A DNA stretch of 5,656 nucleotides. It comes from Betaproteobacteria bacterium. GTDB lineage: Bacteria; Pseudomonadota; Gammaproteobacteria; Burkholderiales; SG8-39. Positions 1-5,656 of this stretch are shown piece after piece. The stretch is from assembly GCA_011391185.1 (NCBI GenBank), contig JAABRB010000242.1:1-5656 (forward strand). The letters are read 5' to 3'. The position numbers and the translations under genes are program-made. Below the pieces are notes generated by a model. That model was not told the origin of the DNA. It did not search any database and saw nothing but the letters and a program-made list of their open reading frames with translations. Position 1 is the first letter of the stretch. Every line of letters starts with the position of its first letter.

Positions 1-14
1 TCCGGATCGATACC

Positions 15-1538
15 ATGCCCCTCGACGCCAGTCGCCCCGATCTTTCGCTTGCCGTCATCGGCACCGGCGTCATGGGCCGCGGCATCGCACAAATTGCGGC
101 CCAGGCCGGAATCCGGGTCGTGCTCTACGACACGCGGTCCGAAGCCGCGCCCGCCGCCCGGGATTACGTGGCGCAAATGCTCTCCAGACTCGCCGAGAAG
201 GGCCGCCTTGCGCCTGACGCGGCCAAGGCGGCCATCGGCCAAATCGAGATCGCAAACACCCTCGAGCACCTGCGTGCATGCGATGTGGTGGTCGAGGCGA
301 TCGTCGAGGACATCGCGCCCAAACGCGCACTCTTCGCTCAGCTCGAGGCAATCGTGTCACCCGAATGCGTGCTCGCGACGAACACTTCTTCACTGCAAGT
401 TACCGCGATCGCAGCGTCGTGCAAGCACCCGGAGCGGGTCGCCGGCTTCCACTTTTTCAATCCCGTCCCGTTGATGAAGGTCGTGGAGGTCATCGGTGGC
501 GTCATGACCTCGCCCTGGGTCGGCGAGGCGCTTACCGCCCTCGCGGAGCGGATGGGCCACACGCCCGTGCGTGCGAAGGACACGCCCGGTTTCATCGTCA
601 ATCATGCAGGGCGAGGGTACGGCACCGAGGCGTTCCAGATCCTGCGCGAGGGCATCGCCGAGTTCCACCAGATCGATCGGGTGCTTCGCGAGGCGGCGGG
701 CTTCCGCATGGGCCCGTTCGAGCTCCTCGACCTCACCGGGCTGGACGTCTCGCATGCGGTGATGGAGTCGATCTACAACCAGTACTACCAGGAACCGCGC
801 TACCGGCCCTCGCCCATTGCGGCGCAGCGCGTCGGAGCCGGCCTGCTCGGTCGTAAGTCTGGCGATCGCGGGTTCTACCGCTATAGCGAAGGCAAGGCGG
901 AATCGATTGCCGACGCGCCAACGCCGCCTCCCGCGGACGTCCCCGTCTGGGTGAGCCGCGAAGGACTGGGTGCGGACCTCGGCGACCTCGTCGCCAGGCT
1001 CGATGCTGGCGCAAAAAGCGGTGGCCGACCGGACGACCGTGCGCTCTGCCTGGTCGCGCCTCTGGGCAGGGACGCAACCACGACTGCGCTCGCCGAGGGA
1101 CTCGATCCCAGGCGCACCATCGCCGTGGATTGCCTGCCCGGACTCGCTAAGCGCCGGACACTCATGACCACGCCGCTGACCACCCCGGCAATACGGGACG
1201 CCGCGCATGCGTTGCTCGCGGGGGACGGCGTTCCGGTCACGATGATCCACGACAGCCCCGGATTCATCGCCCAGCGCGTGATTGCGCAGATCATCAACAT
1301 CGGAGCCGATATCGCGCAGCAGCGCATCGCCACGCCGCAGGACATTGACCGTGCCGTCACGCTCGGATTGGGCTACCCCACCGGCCCGCTGGCGTGGGGT
1401 GATGCGATCGGCCCCGCGCGCGTTCTCACCATACTCGAGGAACTTTTTGATTTCTATCAAGATTCGCGCTACCGGCCGAGCCCGTGGCTCAAGCGCCGTG
1501 CGTTGTTGGGCGTATCATTGCTGACGCCCGAAGCATGA
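15..1538 (+). CDS. 3-hydroxyacyl-CoA dehydrogenase, two-domain PaaH/PaaC type
   Basis: This 507-aa protein is predicted to be an NAD-dependent cytosolic oxidoreductase that converts (S)-3-hydroxyacyl-CoA to 3-oxoacyl-CoA. Residues 10-190 form the NAD-binding Rossmann domain, with GTGVMG at 16-21 and an acidic residue, D39, at the end of the second strand, which favours NAD over NADP. The expected active-site residues are visible: S125 in NTSS, H146 in FHFFNP, E158, and N196 in the GFIVNH segment. A first helical C-terminal domain spans about 190-292. A weakly conserved middle segment (about 305-410) may be a degenerate Rossmann fold. A second C-terminal domain begins with DSPGF at 413. The motif RYRPSP occurs in both C-terminal domains (262-267 and 485-490). 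Length and layout match the roughly 500-residue PaaH/PaaC enzymes of phenylacetate degradation, but the neighbour gcdH suggests work on 3-hydroxybutyryl-CoA, so no symbol is assigned. The ATG at 15 leaves a normal lead-in to the Rossmann fold. Only a weak GGA (4-6) precedes it. The family is secure; the exact substrate is inferred. Confidence 0.93.
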   Translation: MPLDASRPDLSLAVIGTGVMGRGIAQIAAQAGIRVVLYDTRSEAAPAARDYVAQMLSRLAEKGRLAPDAAKAAIGQIEIANTLEHLRACDVVVEAIVEDIAPKRALFAQLEAIVSPECVLATNTSSLQVTAIAASCKHPERVAGFHFFNPVPLMKVVEVIGGVMTSPWVGEALTALAERMGHTPVRAKDTPGFIVNHAGRGYGTEAFQILREGIAEFHQIDRVLREAAGFRMGPFELLDLTGLDVSHAVMESIYNQYYQEPRYRPSPIAAQRVGAGLLGRKSGDRGFYRYSEGKAESIADAPTPPPADVPVWVSREGLGADLGDLVARLDAGAKSGGRPDDRALCLVAPLGRDATTTALAEGLDPRRTIAVDCLPGLAKRRTLMTTPLTTPAIRDAAHALLAGDGVPVTMIHDSPGFIAQRVIAQIINIGADIAQQRIATPQDIDRAVTLGLGYPTGPLAWGDAIGPARVLTILEELFDFYQDSRYRPSPWLKRRALLGVSLLTPEA

Positions 1539-1561
1539 GACGGTGGTGCGGTCGCGCGCCC

Positions 1562-1566
1562 GGAGG
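1562..1566 (+). promoter_or_regulatory. Shine-Dalgarno GGAGG that fixes the gcdH start
   Basis: A perfect GGAGG lies 6 bases before the ATG at 1573. The same frame is also open from a GTG at 1543, but that start would place GGAGG inside the coding region and add ten mostly basic residues that the family does not need. The motif therefore supports ATG 1573 as the true start. Confidence 0.8.
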
Positions 1567-1572
1567 ATCGAG

Positions 1573-2769
1573 ATGAATGCACCCGATGTGAAAGCCAAGG
1601 CGACATTCCAGTGGGACGATCCCTTGCGCCTCGAAGACCAGCTCACCGAGGACGAGCGCATGGTCCGCGACAGCGCGCGCGAATACTGCCAGGAGAAGCT
1701 GCAGCCCCGCGTGCTCGAGGCAAACCGCAAGGAGAAATTCGACCGCGAGATCCTGACGGAGATGGGATCGCTGGGATTCCTCGGCGCGACGATCGACGGT
1801 TACGGCTGCGCCGGCGTGAACCACGTGTGCTACGGACTGATTGCCCGCGAAGTCGAGCGCGTCGACTCGGGATACCGCTCGGCGATGAGTGTGCAGTCCT
1901 CGCTCGTCATGCACCCGATTCATGCGTACGGCACCGAGGTGCAGCGCAAGAAGTATCTGCCCCGACTCGCGACCGGCGAAATCGTCGGCTGCTTCGGTCT
2001 TACCGAACCCAATCACGGTTCAGATCCCGGCAGCATGCAGACCCGCGCCAAAAAGGTCGCGGAAGGCTATTCCGTTAGCGGCGCGAAGATGTGGATCACC
2101 AATGCGCCGATCGCCGACGTGTTCGTGGTCTGGGCGAAGGACGATGGCGGCGTCATCCGGGGCTTCATCCTGGAGAAGGGAATGAAGGGGCTGTCGGCGC
2201 CGAAAATCGAAGGCAAGATGAGCCTGCGCGCCTCGATCACTGGAGAAATCGTGATGGACGAGGTGCGCGTCCCCGAAGAAAACCTACTGCCCAACGTCCA
2301 GGGTCTGAAGGGGCCGTTCGGATGCCTCAACAAGGCACGCTACGGAATCTCATGGGGCGCGCTCGGCGCCGCCGAGGACTGCTGGCACCGCGCGCGGCAG
2401 TACGTGCTCGACCGCAAGCAGTTCGGGCGACCGCTTGCCGCGAACCAGCTCATTCAGCTCAAGCTCTCGAACATGATGACCGAGATCACCCTCGGCATGC
2501 AGGCGGTCCTGCGCGTCGGGCGACTGATGGACGAAGGTCGCGCCACGCCCGAGATGGTCTCGCTCGTCAAGCGCAACTCCTGCGGCAAGTCACTGGAAAT
2601 TGCGCGGCTCGCACGCGACATGCACGGCGGAAACGGCATTTCGGACGAGTTCCACGTCATTCGCCACGTCATGAACCTGGAGACGGTGAATACCTACGAG
2701 GGCACCCACGACATCCATGCGTTAATCCTCGGACGCGCCCAGACCGGCATTCCCGCGTTCAGCGCATGA
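1573..2769 (+). CDS. gcdH: glutaryl-CoA dehydrogenase (decarboxylating)
   Basis: This is a 398-aa FAD flavoprotein of the acyl-CoA dehydrogenase superfamily. It oxidises and decarboxylates glutaryl-CoA to crotonyl-CoA and CO2, passing electrons to electron-transfer flavoprotein. The sequence is strikingly similar to human GCDH as I recall it: [20 protein letters not shown] (94-113), CFGLTEPN in the flavin/substrate region, [29 protein letters not shown] and [16 protein letters not shown] (373-388). The catalytic base is E376, preceded by Y375. R102 and S106 correspond to the human substrate-carboxylate residues Arg94 and Ser98. E95 corresponds to human Glu87, which is replaced by valine in the non-decarboxylating enzyme of Desulfococcus, so this copy should decarboxylate. 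The length matches mature bacterial GcdH. It lies 34 bases behind the 3-hydroxyacyl-CoA dehydrogenase gene, probably in one operon, and is closed by a terminator. No catabolic regulator is visible in the window. Confidence 0.97.
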   Translation: MNAPDVKAKATFQWDDPLRLEDQLTEDERMVRDSAREYCQEKLQPRVLEANRKEKFDREILTEMGSLGFLGATIDGYGCAGVNHVCYGLIAREVERVDSGYRSAMSVQSSLVMHPIHAYGTEVQRKKYLPRLATGEIVGCFGLTEPNHGSDPGSMQTRAKKVAEGYSVSGAKMWITNAPIADVFVVWAKDDGGVIRGFILEKGMKGLSAPKIEGKMSLRASITGEIVMDEVRVPEENLLPNVQGLKGPFGCLNKARYGISWGALGAAEDCWHRARQYVLDRKQFGRPLAANQLIQLKLSNMMTEITLGMQAVLRVGRLMDEGRATPEMVSLVKRNSCGKSLEIARLARDMHGGNGISDEFHVIRHVMNLETVNTYEGTHDIHALILGRAQTGIPAFSA

Positions 2770-2791
2770 CCCGACCACCAGGGCCGGCGGC

Positions 2792-2815
2792 AAGGGCGGC
2801 TCCGGCCGCCCTTTT
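2792..2815 (+). terminator. Intrinsic terminator behind gcdH
   Basis: A perfect 7-bp G/C stem, GGGCGGC (2794-2800) with GCCGCCC (2805-2811), closes a TCCG loop. Two A-T pairs extend it (AA 2792-2793 with TT 2812-2813), and it ends in a short T run (2812-2815). It starts 22 bases after the gcdH stop. The T tract is only four bases, so some readthrough is plausible. Confidence 0.8.
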
Positions 2816-2825
2816 CGCATCGGCT

Positions 2826-2844
2826 GCGATTGAAGGACAATCGC
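2826..2844 (+). promoter_or_regulatory. Hairpin presenting the tag Shine-Dalgarno in its loop
   Basis: GCGATTG (2826-2832) and CAATCGC (2838-2844) form a perfect 7-bp inverted repeat. Its 5-base loop, AAGGA (2833-2837), is the only Shine-Dalgarno-like sequence before the tag ATG at 2849. The linear spacing from AAGGA to the ATG is 11 bases, which is longer than usual, and folding of the 3' arm would shorten it. The repeat is seen directly. A role in translation, or as a protein-binding palindrome in DNA, is inference. Confidence 0.5.
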
Positions 2845-2848
2845 GAGC

Positions 2849-3451
2849 ATGGACAAACCGCCATCCCGATGCCCGTGGTGCCTCGGCACCGACGAGTACA
2901 TCCGTTATCACGACGAAGAGTGGGGCGTGCCGGTTCATGACGACCGGATTCTCTTCGAGTTGCTGATTCTCGAGGGCGCCCAGGCCGGTCTGTCGTGGCT
3001 GACGATCCTTCGCAAGCGTACCGGATACCGGAAAGCGTTCGCCGAATTCGACCCGCAGCGCGTTGCCCGCTTCACCCAGGCGCGGCGCGAGCGGCTGCTG
3101 GGCGATGCGAGCATCGTCCGCAATCGGGCCAAGGTCGAAGCGACAGTGGCCAACGCGAAGTCCTTTCTCGCCGTACAGAAGGAATTCGGATCGTTCGACG
3201 CCTACCTGTGGCGCTTCGTGGACGGTCATCCGATCCGCAACCGCTGGCGTACATTGGCAAATGTGCCGCCCCGGACGTCCATTTCCGACACGCTGTCGAA
3301 GGACCTCGGGCAGCGGGGGTTCAAGTTCGTTGGAACGACGATCTGTTACGCTTACATGCAAGCCGTCGGGCTTGTGAACGACCACCTGCGCGACTGCTTT
3401 CGCCATACCGAAGTTGCTGCGGTAAAATCGAACACCGGCTTTGCGGGGTAG
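2849..3451 (+). CDS. tag: DNA-3-methyladenine glycosylase I
   Basis: This 200-aa cytosolic DNA repair enzyme excises 3-methyladenine from alkylated DNA and starts base-excision repair. It matches E. coli Tag along its whole length: CPWC near the start, YHDEEWGVPVHDD (20-32), LEGAQAGLSW (41-50), RGFKFVGTTICYAYMQA and GLVNDH (174-179). The four zinc ligands of the Tag family are conserved as C8, H21, H179 and C183 (C4, H17, H175 and C179 in E. coli). The base-recognition residues are present as Y20, E42 and W50. The protein extends about 17 residues past the last zinc ligand. The ATG at 2849 places C8 close to the N-terminus, as expected. The gene begins 33 bases after the gcdH terminator and is followed only 7 bases later by the first YqgE-like gene, which suggests cotranscription with it. 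No Ada-type operator was recognised, and E. coli tag is constitutive. Confidence 0.96.
   Translation: MDKPPSRCPWCLGTDEYIRYHDEEWGVPVHDDRILFELLILEGAQAGLSWLTILRKRTGYRKAFAEFDPQRVARFTQARRERLLGDASIVRNRAKVEATVANAKSFLAVQKEFGSFDAYLWRFVDGHPIRNRWRTLANVPPRTSISDTLSKDLGQRGFKFVGTTICYAYMQAVGLVNDHLRDCFRHTEVAAVKSNTGFAG
3423..3428 (+). promoter_or_regulatory. Candidate -10 element TAAAAT inside the 3' end of tag
   Basis: TAAAAT matches five of six positions of the sigma-70 -10 consensus and stands out in this GC-rich sequence. It lies 30 bases before the ATG of the first YqgE-like gene. No good -35 box sits at 16-18 bases; TTTCGC (3398-3403, 19-base spacing) is the best weak match. If used, it would allow the YqgE pair to be transcribed separately from tag. 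This is a speculative call. Confidence 0.3.
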
Positions 3452-3458
3452 CGTCGCG

Positions 3459-4079
3459 ATGAGAATTCTGAGATTCCTGACCCTCGCCTGCGTACTGGGT
3501 GGCGCGGCGGCCACCGTGTGGGCCGACGGCAACGACGCGGTATTCCTGGTGGCCAATCCGCAGTTTCGCGATCCGACCTACCGGCAAACGGTTCTGCTTG
3601 CGGTGGTGCTCGAGAACGGTGGCCACGTCGGCGTCATCGTCAATCGCCCGACGAATCAGCCACTTTCGAATCTTTTCCCCGAGCACGAACCCTCGAAGAA
3701 GGTTCTGGATCCCGTGTATTTCGGCGGGCCTTTTTCGCGCTCCGCACTCGTCGCGGTCGTGCGGCGCGACACCAGCCCGGGCCGCGGCTCGGTCGCGCTG
3801 ATGAAGAGCCTCTACATGGCGATCAACGTTGCAACCATTGACCAGATCATCGAGTCGACGCCGAACGAGGCACGGTACTACGTGGGATACGTGGTCTGGC
3901 GACCCGGCGAGCTCCGCCGCGAAATCGACCGTGGCTTGTGGGCGGTGCAGAATGCCGACCCCGAAGTGGTTCTCCGCAAGGACACCGGGGGACTGTGGGA
4001 GGAGCTCCATCGCATGTCGCGTCGGATCACGGCCTCGACGACCGCCGGGGACGCGCCGGATCTAACCGGTTTGCTCTGA
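3459..4079 (+). CDS. YqgE/AlgH (UPF0301, DUF179) family protein with signal peptide, copy 1
   Basis: This 206-aa protein belongs to the YqgE/AlgH family, whose biochemical function is not established (P. aeruginosa AlgH was linked to alginate regulation). Family hallmarks are present: VANPQFRDPTYRQTV (31-45), VGVIVNRP (57-64), FGGP (88-91), GYVVWRPGELRREID (143-157) and LWEEL (179-183). Unlike the canonical protein, residues 1-22 look like a Sec signal peptide: basic MRILR, a hydrophobic stretch and VWA before a predicted cut at A22/D23. The mature part would be periplasmic. C11 is not in a good lipobox. ATG 3459 is preferred over the in-frame TTG at 3441 because it gives a clean signal peptide and avoids overlapping tag. 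The ribosome-binding site is weak (GGGG at 3445-3448). The protein ends with a 13-residue tail after ITAS that the next gene lacks. The family is certain; export is a prediction from sequence character. Confidence 0.88.
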   Translation: MRILRFLTLACVLGGAAATVWADGNDAVFLVANPQFRDPTYRQTVLLAVVLENGGHVGVIVNRPTNQPLSNLFPEHEPSKKVLDPVYFGGPFSRSALVAVVRRDTSPGRGSVALMKSLYMAINVATIDQIIESTPNEARYYVGYVVWRPGELRREIDRGLWAVQNADPEVVLRKDTGGLWEELHRMSRRITASTTAGDAPDLTGLL

Positions 4080-4681
4080 TGGTTTGCCGCGCCGGCAGCC
4101 TCGCGACCTGGCTGCTCGCGATTGCCGGTGCGCTCGCGCCGGTTGTCCCGGGAGTCGGGCTCGCGCAAGCCGAGCCGGATACCGTTCTGGTCGCGAAACC
4201 TCACCTGCTCGATCCGAATTTTCGCGAATCGGTCGTGGTGATCGCGGATGCGCCGAACGGCGCCACGGTGGGCGTCATCATCAATCGACCGTCGACCAAG
4301 TCGCTCGCACAGATTCTTCCGGGCAACGCGATGCTCGAGAAGTTCACCGAGCCGCTCTTCTTCGGCGGCCCCGTCGAACGGGTCGGGGTCTACGCGGTCT
4401 TCCAAGCCCCGGAGCCGCCGGAAGAGGCATTGCGGATCAGCAGCGATCTCTGGCTCGCGCTCAATCCTGCGACGGTCGAGAAGCTCATGCGCGATCCACC
4501 CAAGCAGCTGCGATTCTTTACCGGCTACGCCGGCTGGGCGCCGGGGCAGCTCCGCGCTGAGCTCGACCGTGGCGACTGGTGGGTCGTCAAGGTCGATCCC
4601 GACGTCGCGTTTCGCAAGGATCCCTCTACCCTCTGGGAAGAACTCGCCCGGCGCGCACGCGCCATCACCGCCTCGCGATAG
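4079..4681 (+). CDS. YqgE/AlgH (UPF0301, DUF179) family protein with signal peptide, copy 2
   Basis: This is the second YqgE/AlgH-family protein, 200 aa, about 40% identical to its upstream neighbour by hand alignment. It is closer to the family consensus: VAKPHLLDPNFRESVV (38-53), VGVIINRP (64-71), FFGGPV (94-99), GYAGWAPGQLRAELDRG (149-165) and LWEEL (185-189). Residues 1-31 read as a signal peptide, with a short basic start, a hydrophobic run from L8 to about G27 and LAQA before a predicted cut at A31/E32. The ATG overlaps the previous stop as TGATG, a typical arrangement for translational coupling, and no independent Shine-Dalgarno is evident. The frame is open further upstream, but those starts would run deep into copy 1 and would bury the signal peptide. 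The tandem arrangement suggests that the products act together, perhaps as a heteromer in the periplasm, but that is inference. No yqgF follows, as it would at the usual yqgE locus. Confidence 0.88.
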   Translation: MVCRAGSLATWLLAIAGALAPVVPGVGLAQAEPDTVLVAKPHLLDPNFRESVVVIADAPNGATVGVIINRPSTKSLAQILPGNAMLEKFTEPLFFGGPVERVGVYAVFQAPEPPEEALRISSDLWLALNPATVEKLMRDPPKQLRFFTGYAGWAPGQLRAELDRGDWWVVKVDPDVAFRKDPSTLWEELARRARAITASR

Positions 4682-4711
4682 AGCCAGTCGGGTTACTCGT
4701 AGCGGGAAGGA

Positions 4712-4742
4712 GGGAGGGTAACGGGAGGGAATAACGGGAGGG
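4712..4742 (+). repeat. GGGAGGG cluster with exact 13-bp tandem repeat; G-quadruplex motif
   Basis: Six GGG runs start at 4712, 4716, 4723, 4727, 4736 and 4740, with a further run at 4704-4706. The first four give GGGAGGGTAACGGGAGGG (4712-4729), which meets the standard G-quadruplex pattern with loops of 1, 4 and 1 bases. TAACGGGAGGGAA occurs twice in exact tandem (4719-4731 and 4732-4744). The strip lies between two convergent genes, in the 3' region of the YqgE transcript. The motif is visible directly; formation of a quadruplex in the cell is not shown. Confidence 0.6.
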
Positions 4743-4764
4743 AACCAGCCGGTTCCCTCCTGTT
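4733..4764. terminator. Hairpin between convergent genes, possible bidirectional terminator
   Basis: AACGGGAGGGAACC (4733-4746) pairs with GGTTCCCTCCTGTT (4751-4764) around a 4-base AGCC loop. This gives a 14-bp stem with one G-T wobble on the + strand. It lies 51 bases after the second YqgE-like stop and 21 bases after the clpB stop on the opposite strand, the expected place for a shared terminator. Neither side has a good T tract beyond the TT inside the stem, so termination may be weak, or the hairpin may mainly protect RNA 3' ends. Confidence 0.5.
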
Positions 4765-4785
4765 CGTAGCCTTCGCGGTTTTGCC

Positions 4786-5656
4786 TTACGCTGCGGCGCG
4801 CTCCACGGTCCCGGCGTTCTCGAATGTCATGCGCCCGCCGGTGAACGTCACGCGGATGGAATCGCGCGCCGCGAATTTTCCCTCGAGCAGCTGCGTCGCA
4901 AGCGGATTCTCGATCGACTGCTGAATGGCACGCTTGAGCGGTCGTGCCCCGTACACGGGATCGAATCCCGCCTTGGCAAGCTCGTCGAGCGCGCTCTCGT
5001 CGACCACGAGATGCAGATCCATCTTTGCAATCCGGTCCGCGAGCTGTCGCAGCTGAATCTTCGCGATGTCCTTGATATGTTTCGCATCAAGGGCGTGGAA
5101 GACCACGAGCTCGTCGACCCGGTTGACGAACTCCGGCCGGAAATGGGTCTTCACCTCGCTCAGTACGGCGAGCTTGATCAACGCCGGATCGTCGCCCGCC
5201 ATGCTCTGGATCATGTGCGATCCGAGATTCGAAGTCATCACGACGACGGTATTCTTGAAATCGACCGTCCGGCCCTGCCCATCCGTCAACCGCCCGTCGT
5301 CGAGCACCTGCAGGAGCACGTTGAACACGTCGGGGTGCGCCTTCTCGATCTCGTCGAGCAGGATCACCGCGTAGGGTCGACGCCGCACCGCCTCGGTCAG
5401 GTAACCGCCCTCTTCGTAGCCGACATATCCGGGTGGAGCCCCGATCAGGCGGGCCACCGAATGCCGCTCCATGAATTCCGACATGTCGATCCGCACGAGA
5501 TGCTCTTCGGAGTCGAACAGGAACGCGGCGAGCGCCTTGCAGAGCTCGGTCTTGCCGACACCGGTGGGGCCGAGAAAGAGGAACGAGCCGTAGGGCCGGT
5601 TCGGGTCGGAGAGCCCCGAGCGCGAGCGGCGGATCGCATCGGAGACGAGCCGCACC
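4786..5656 (-). CDS. clpB: ATP-dependent disaggregase ClpB, C-terminal part (cut by window edge)
   Basis: The last 289-290 residues of ClpB, the Hsp100 AAA+ ring that works with DnaK to extract and refold aggregated proteins in the cytosol. Counting from the V (GTG, 5655-5653) of the segment [15 protein letters not shown], the Walker A GPTGVGKT is at 29-36, the second pore loop GYVGY at 76-80, Walker B VILLDE at 97-102, sensor-1 N143, the arginine finger R179 in FVNRVDE, and sensor-2 GARPLKR at 236-242. The small D2 domain follows and the protein ends in ERAAA. The GTG at 5655 is an internal valine codon, not a start. The N-domain, first AAA+ module and middle coiled coil (roughly 575 residues, judged from E. 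coli ClpB, whose equivalent Walker lysine is K611) lie beyond the edge. The missing middle domain is what separates ClpB from ClpA/ClpC. The D2 sequence and the lack of a ClpP-binding IGF-type loop favour ClpB. The stop is TAA at 4788-4786. Its heat-shock promoter would be outside the window. Confidence 0.95.
   Translation of the reverse strand, partial: VRLVSDAIRRSRSGLSDPNRPYGSFLFLGPTGVGKTELCKALAAFLFDSEEHLVRIDMSEFMERHSVARLIGAPPGYVGYEEGGYLTEAVRRRPYAVILLDEIEKAHPDVFNVLLQVLDDGRLTDGQGRTVDFKNTVVVMTSNLGSHMIQSMAGDDPALIKLAVLSEVKTHFRPEFVNRVDELVVFHALDAKHIKDIAKIQLRQLADRIAKMDLHLVVDESALDELAKAGFDPVYGARPLKRAIQQSIENPLATQLLEGKFAARDSIRVTFTGGRMTFENAGTVERAAA

Noticed and set aside
390..1460. 356-codon open frame on the - strand opposite the dehydrogenase
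   Set aside because: It is antisense to a clear enzyme gene. Its translation is rich in R, A, G and D with no recognisable motif or ribosome-binding site, as expected for a shadow frame in GC-rich coding DNA.
1543..1572. GTG start for gcdH ten codons upstream
   Set aside because: A perfect GGAGG sits inside this extension, 6 bases before the ATG at 1573, and the extra residues are not expected in the family.
3489..3491. Lipoprotein cysteine C11 in YqgE copy 1
   Set aside because: The residues before it (T-L-A) do not fit a lipobox well, the hydrophobic stretch continues beyond it, and a standard cut after VWA is better placed.
2759..3556. 265-codon open frame on the - strand across tag
   Set aside because: It runs opposite tag and across the intergenic terminator and the start of the first YqgE-like gene. 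The translation shows no family resemblance, so it is a shadow frame.
3321..4010. 229-codon open frame on the - strand opposite tag and YqgE copy 1
   Set aside because: It lies entirely antisense to two recognisable genes, with no motif and low-complexity basic stretches.
3938..4078. Upstream in-frame extension of the second YqgE-like gene
   Set aside because: The frame is open, but the extra 47 residues overlap the coding end of copy 1, look like shadow translation, and would bury a clean signal peptide. The ATG at 4079 explains the data better.
4712..4764. CRISPR-like or insertion-sequence end repeats
   Set aside because: There are only two 13-bp exact copies directly abutting, with no spacers, no transposase and no target duplication. 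A tandem duplication within a terminator region is the simpler reading.

Overview
The window is chromosomal DNA from a GC-rich bacterium, most likely a betaproteobacterium or a close relative. The GC content looks above 60% by eye, third codon positions are G/C-rich, and the proteins resemble proteobacterial families. This placement is an inference from protein character, and no taxonomic marker gene is present. There are six protein-coding genes, one cut by the right edge. I see no RNA gene, mobile element or CRISPR array.

Left block (15-2769, + strand): a two-domain 3-hydroxyacyl-CoA dehydrogenase of the PaaH/PaaC type is followed 34 bases later by glutaryl-CoA dehydrogenase (gcdH). Together they fit the lower part of glutaryl-CoA catabolism (from lysine, tryptophan or aromatic acids). 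GcdH makes crotonyl-CoA, and the dehydrogenase oxidises 3-hydroxybutyryl-CoA to acetoacetyl-CoA. The hydratase and thiolase needed to complete the route are not in the window. A clear intrinsic terminator (2792-2815) closes this block.

Middle block (2849-4681, + strand): tag (3-methyladenine DNA glycosylase I) is followed by two tandem YqgE/AlgH-family genes packed tightly behind it, with a 7-base gap and then a 1-base TGATG overlap. Both YqgE-like proteins begin with convincing signal peptides, whereas the textbook YqgE/AlgH protein is cytoplasmic and single-copy. This exported, duplicated pair is the most unusual gene-level feature. The tag ribosome-binding site lies exactly in the loop of a perfect 7-bp hairpin.

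Right block (4682-5656): a 104-base intergenic strip separates the + strand YqgE pair from clpB, which is read on the - strand and converges on it. The strip holds a G-quadruplex-compatible run of GGGAGGG units, an exact 13-base tandem duplication and a 14-bp hairpin that shares bases with them. The clpB gene is represented only by its second AAA+ module and C-terminus, and it continues past the right edge.
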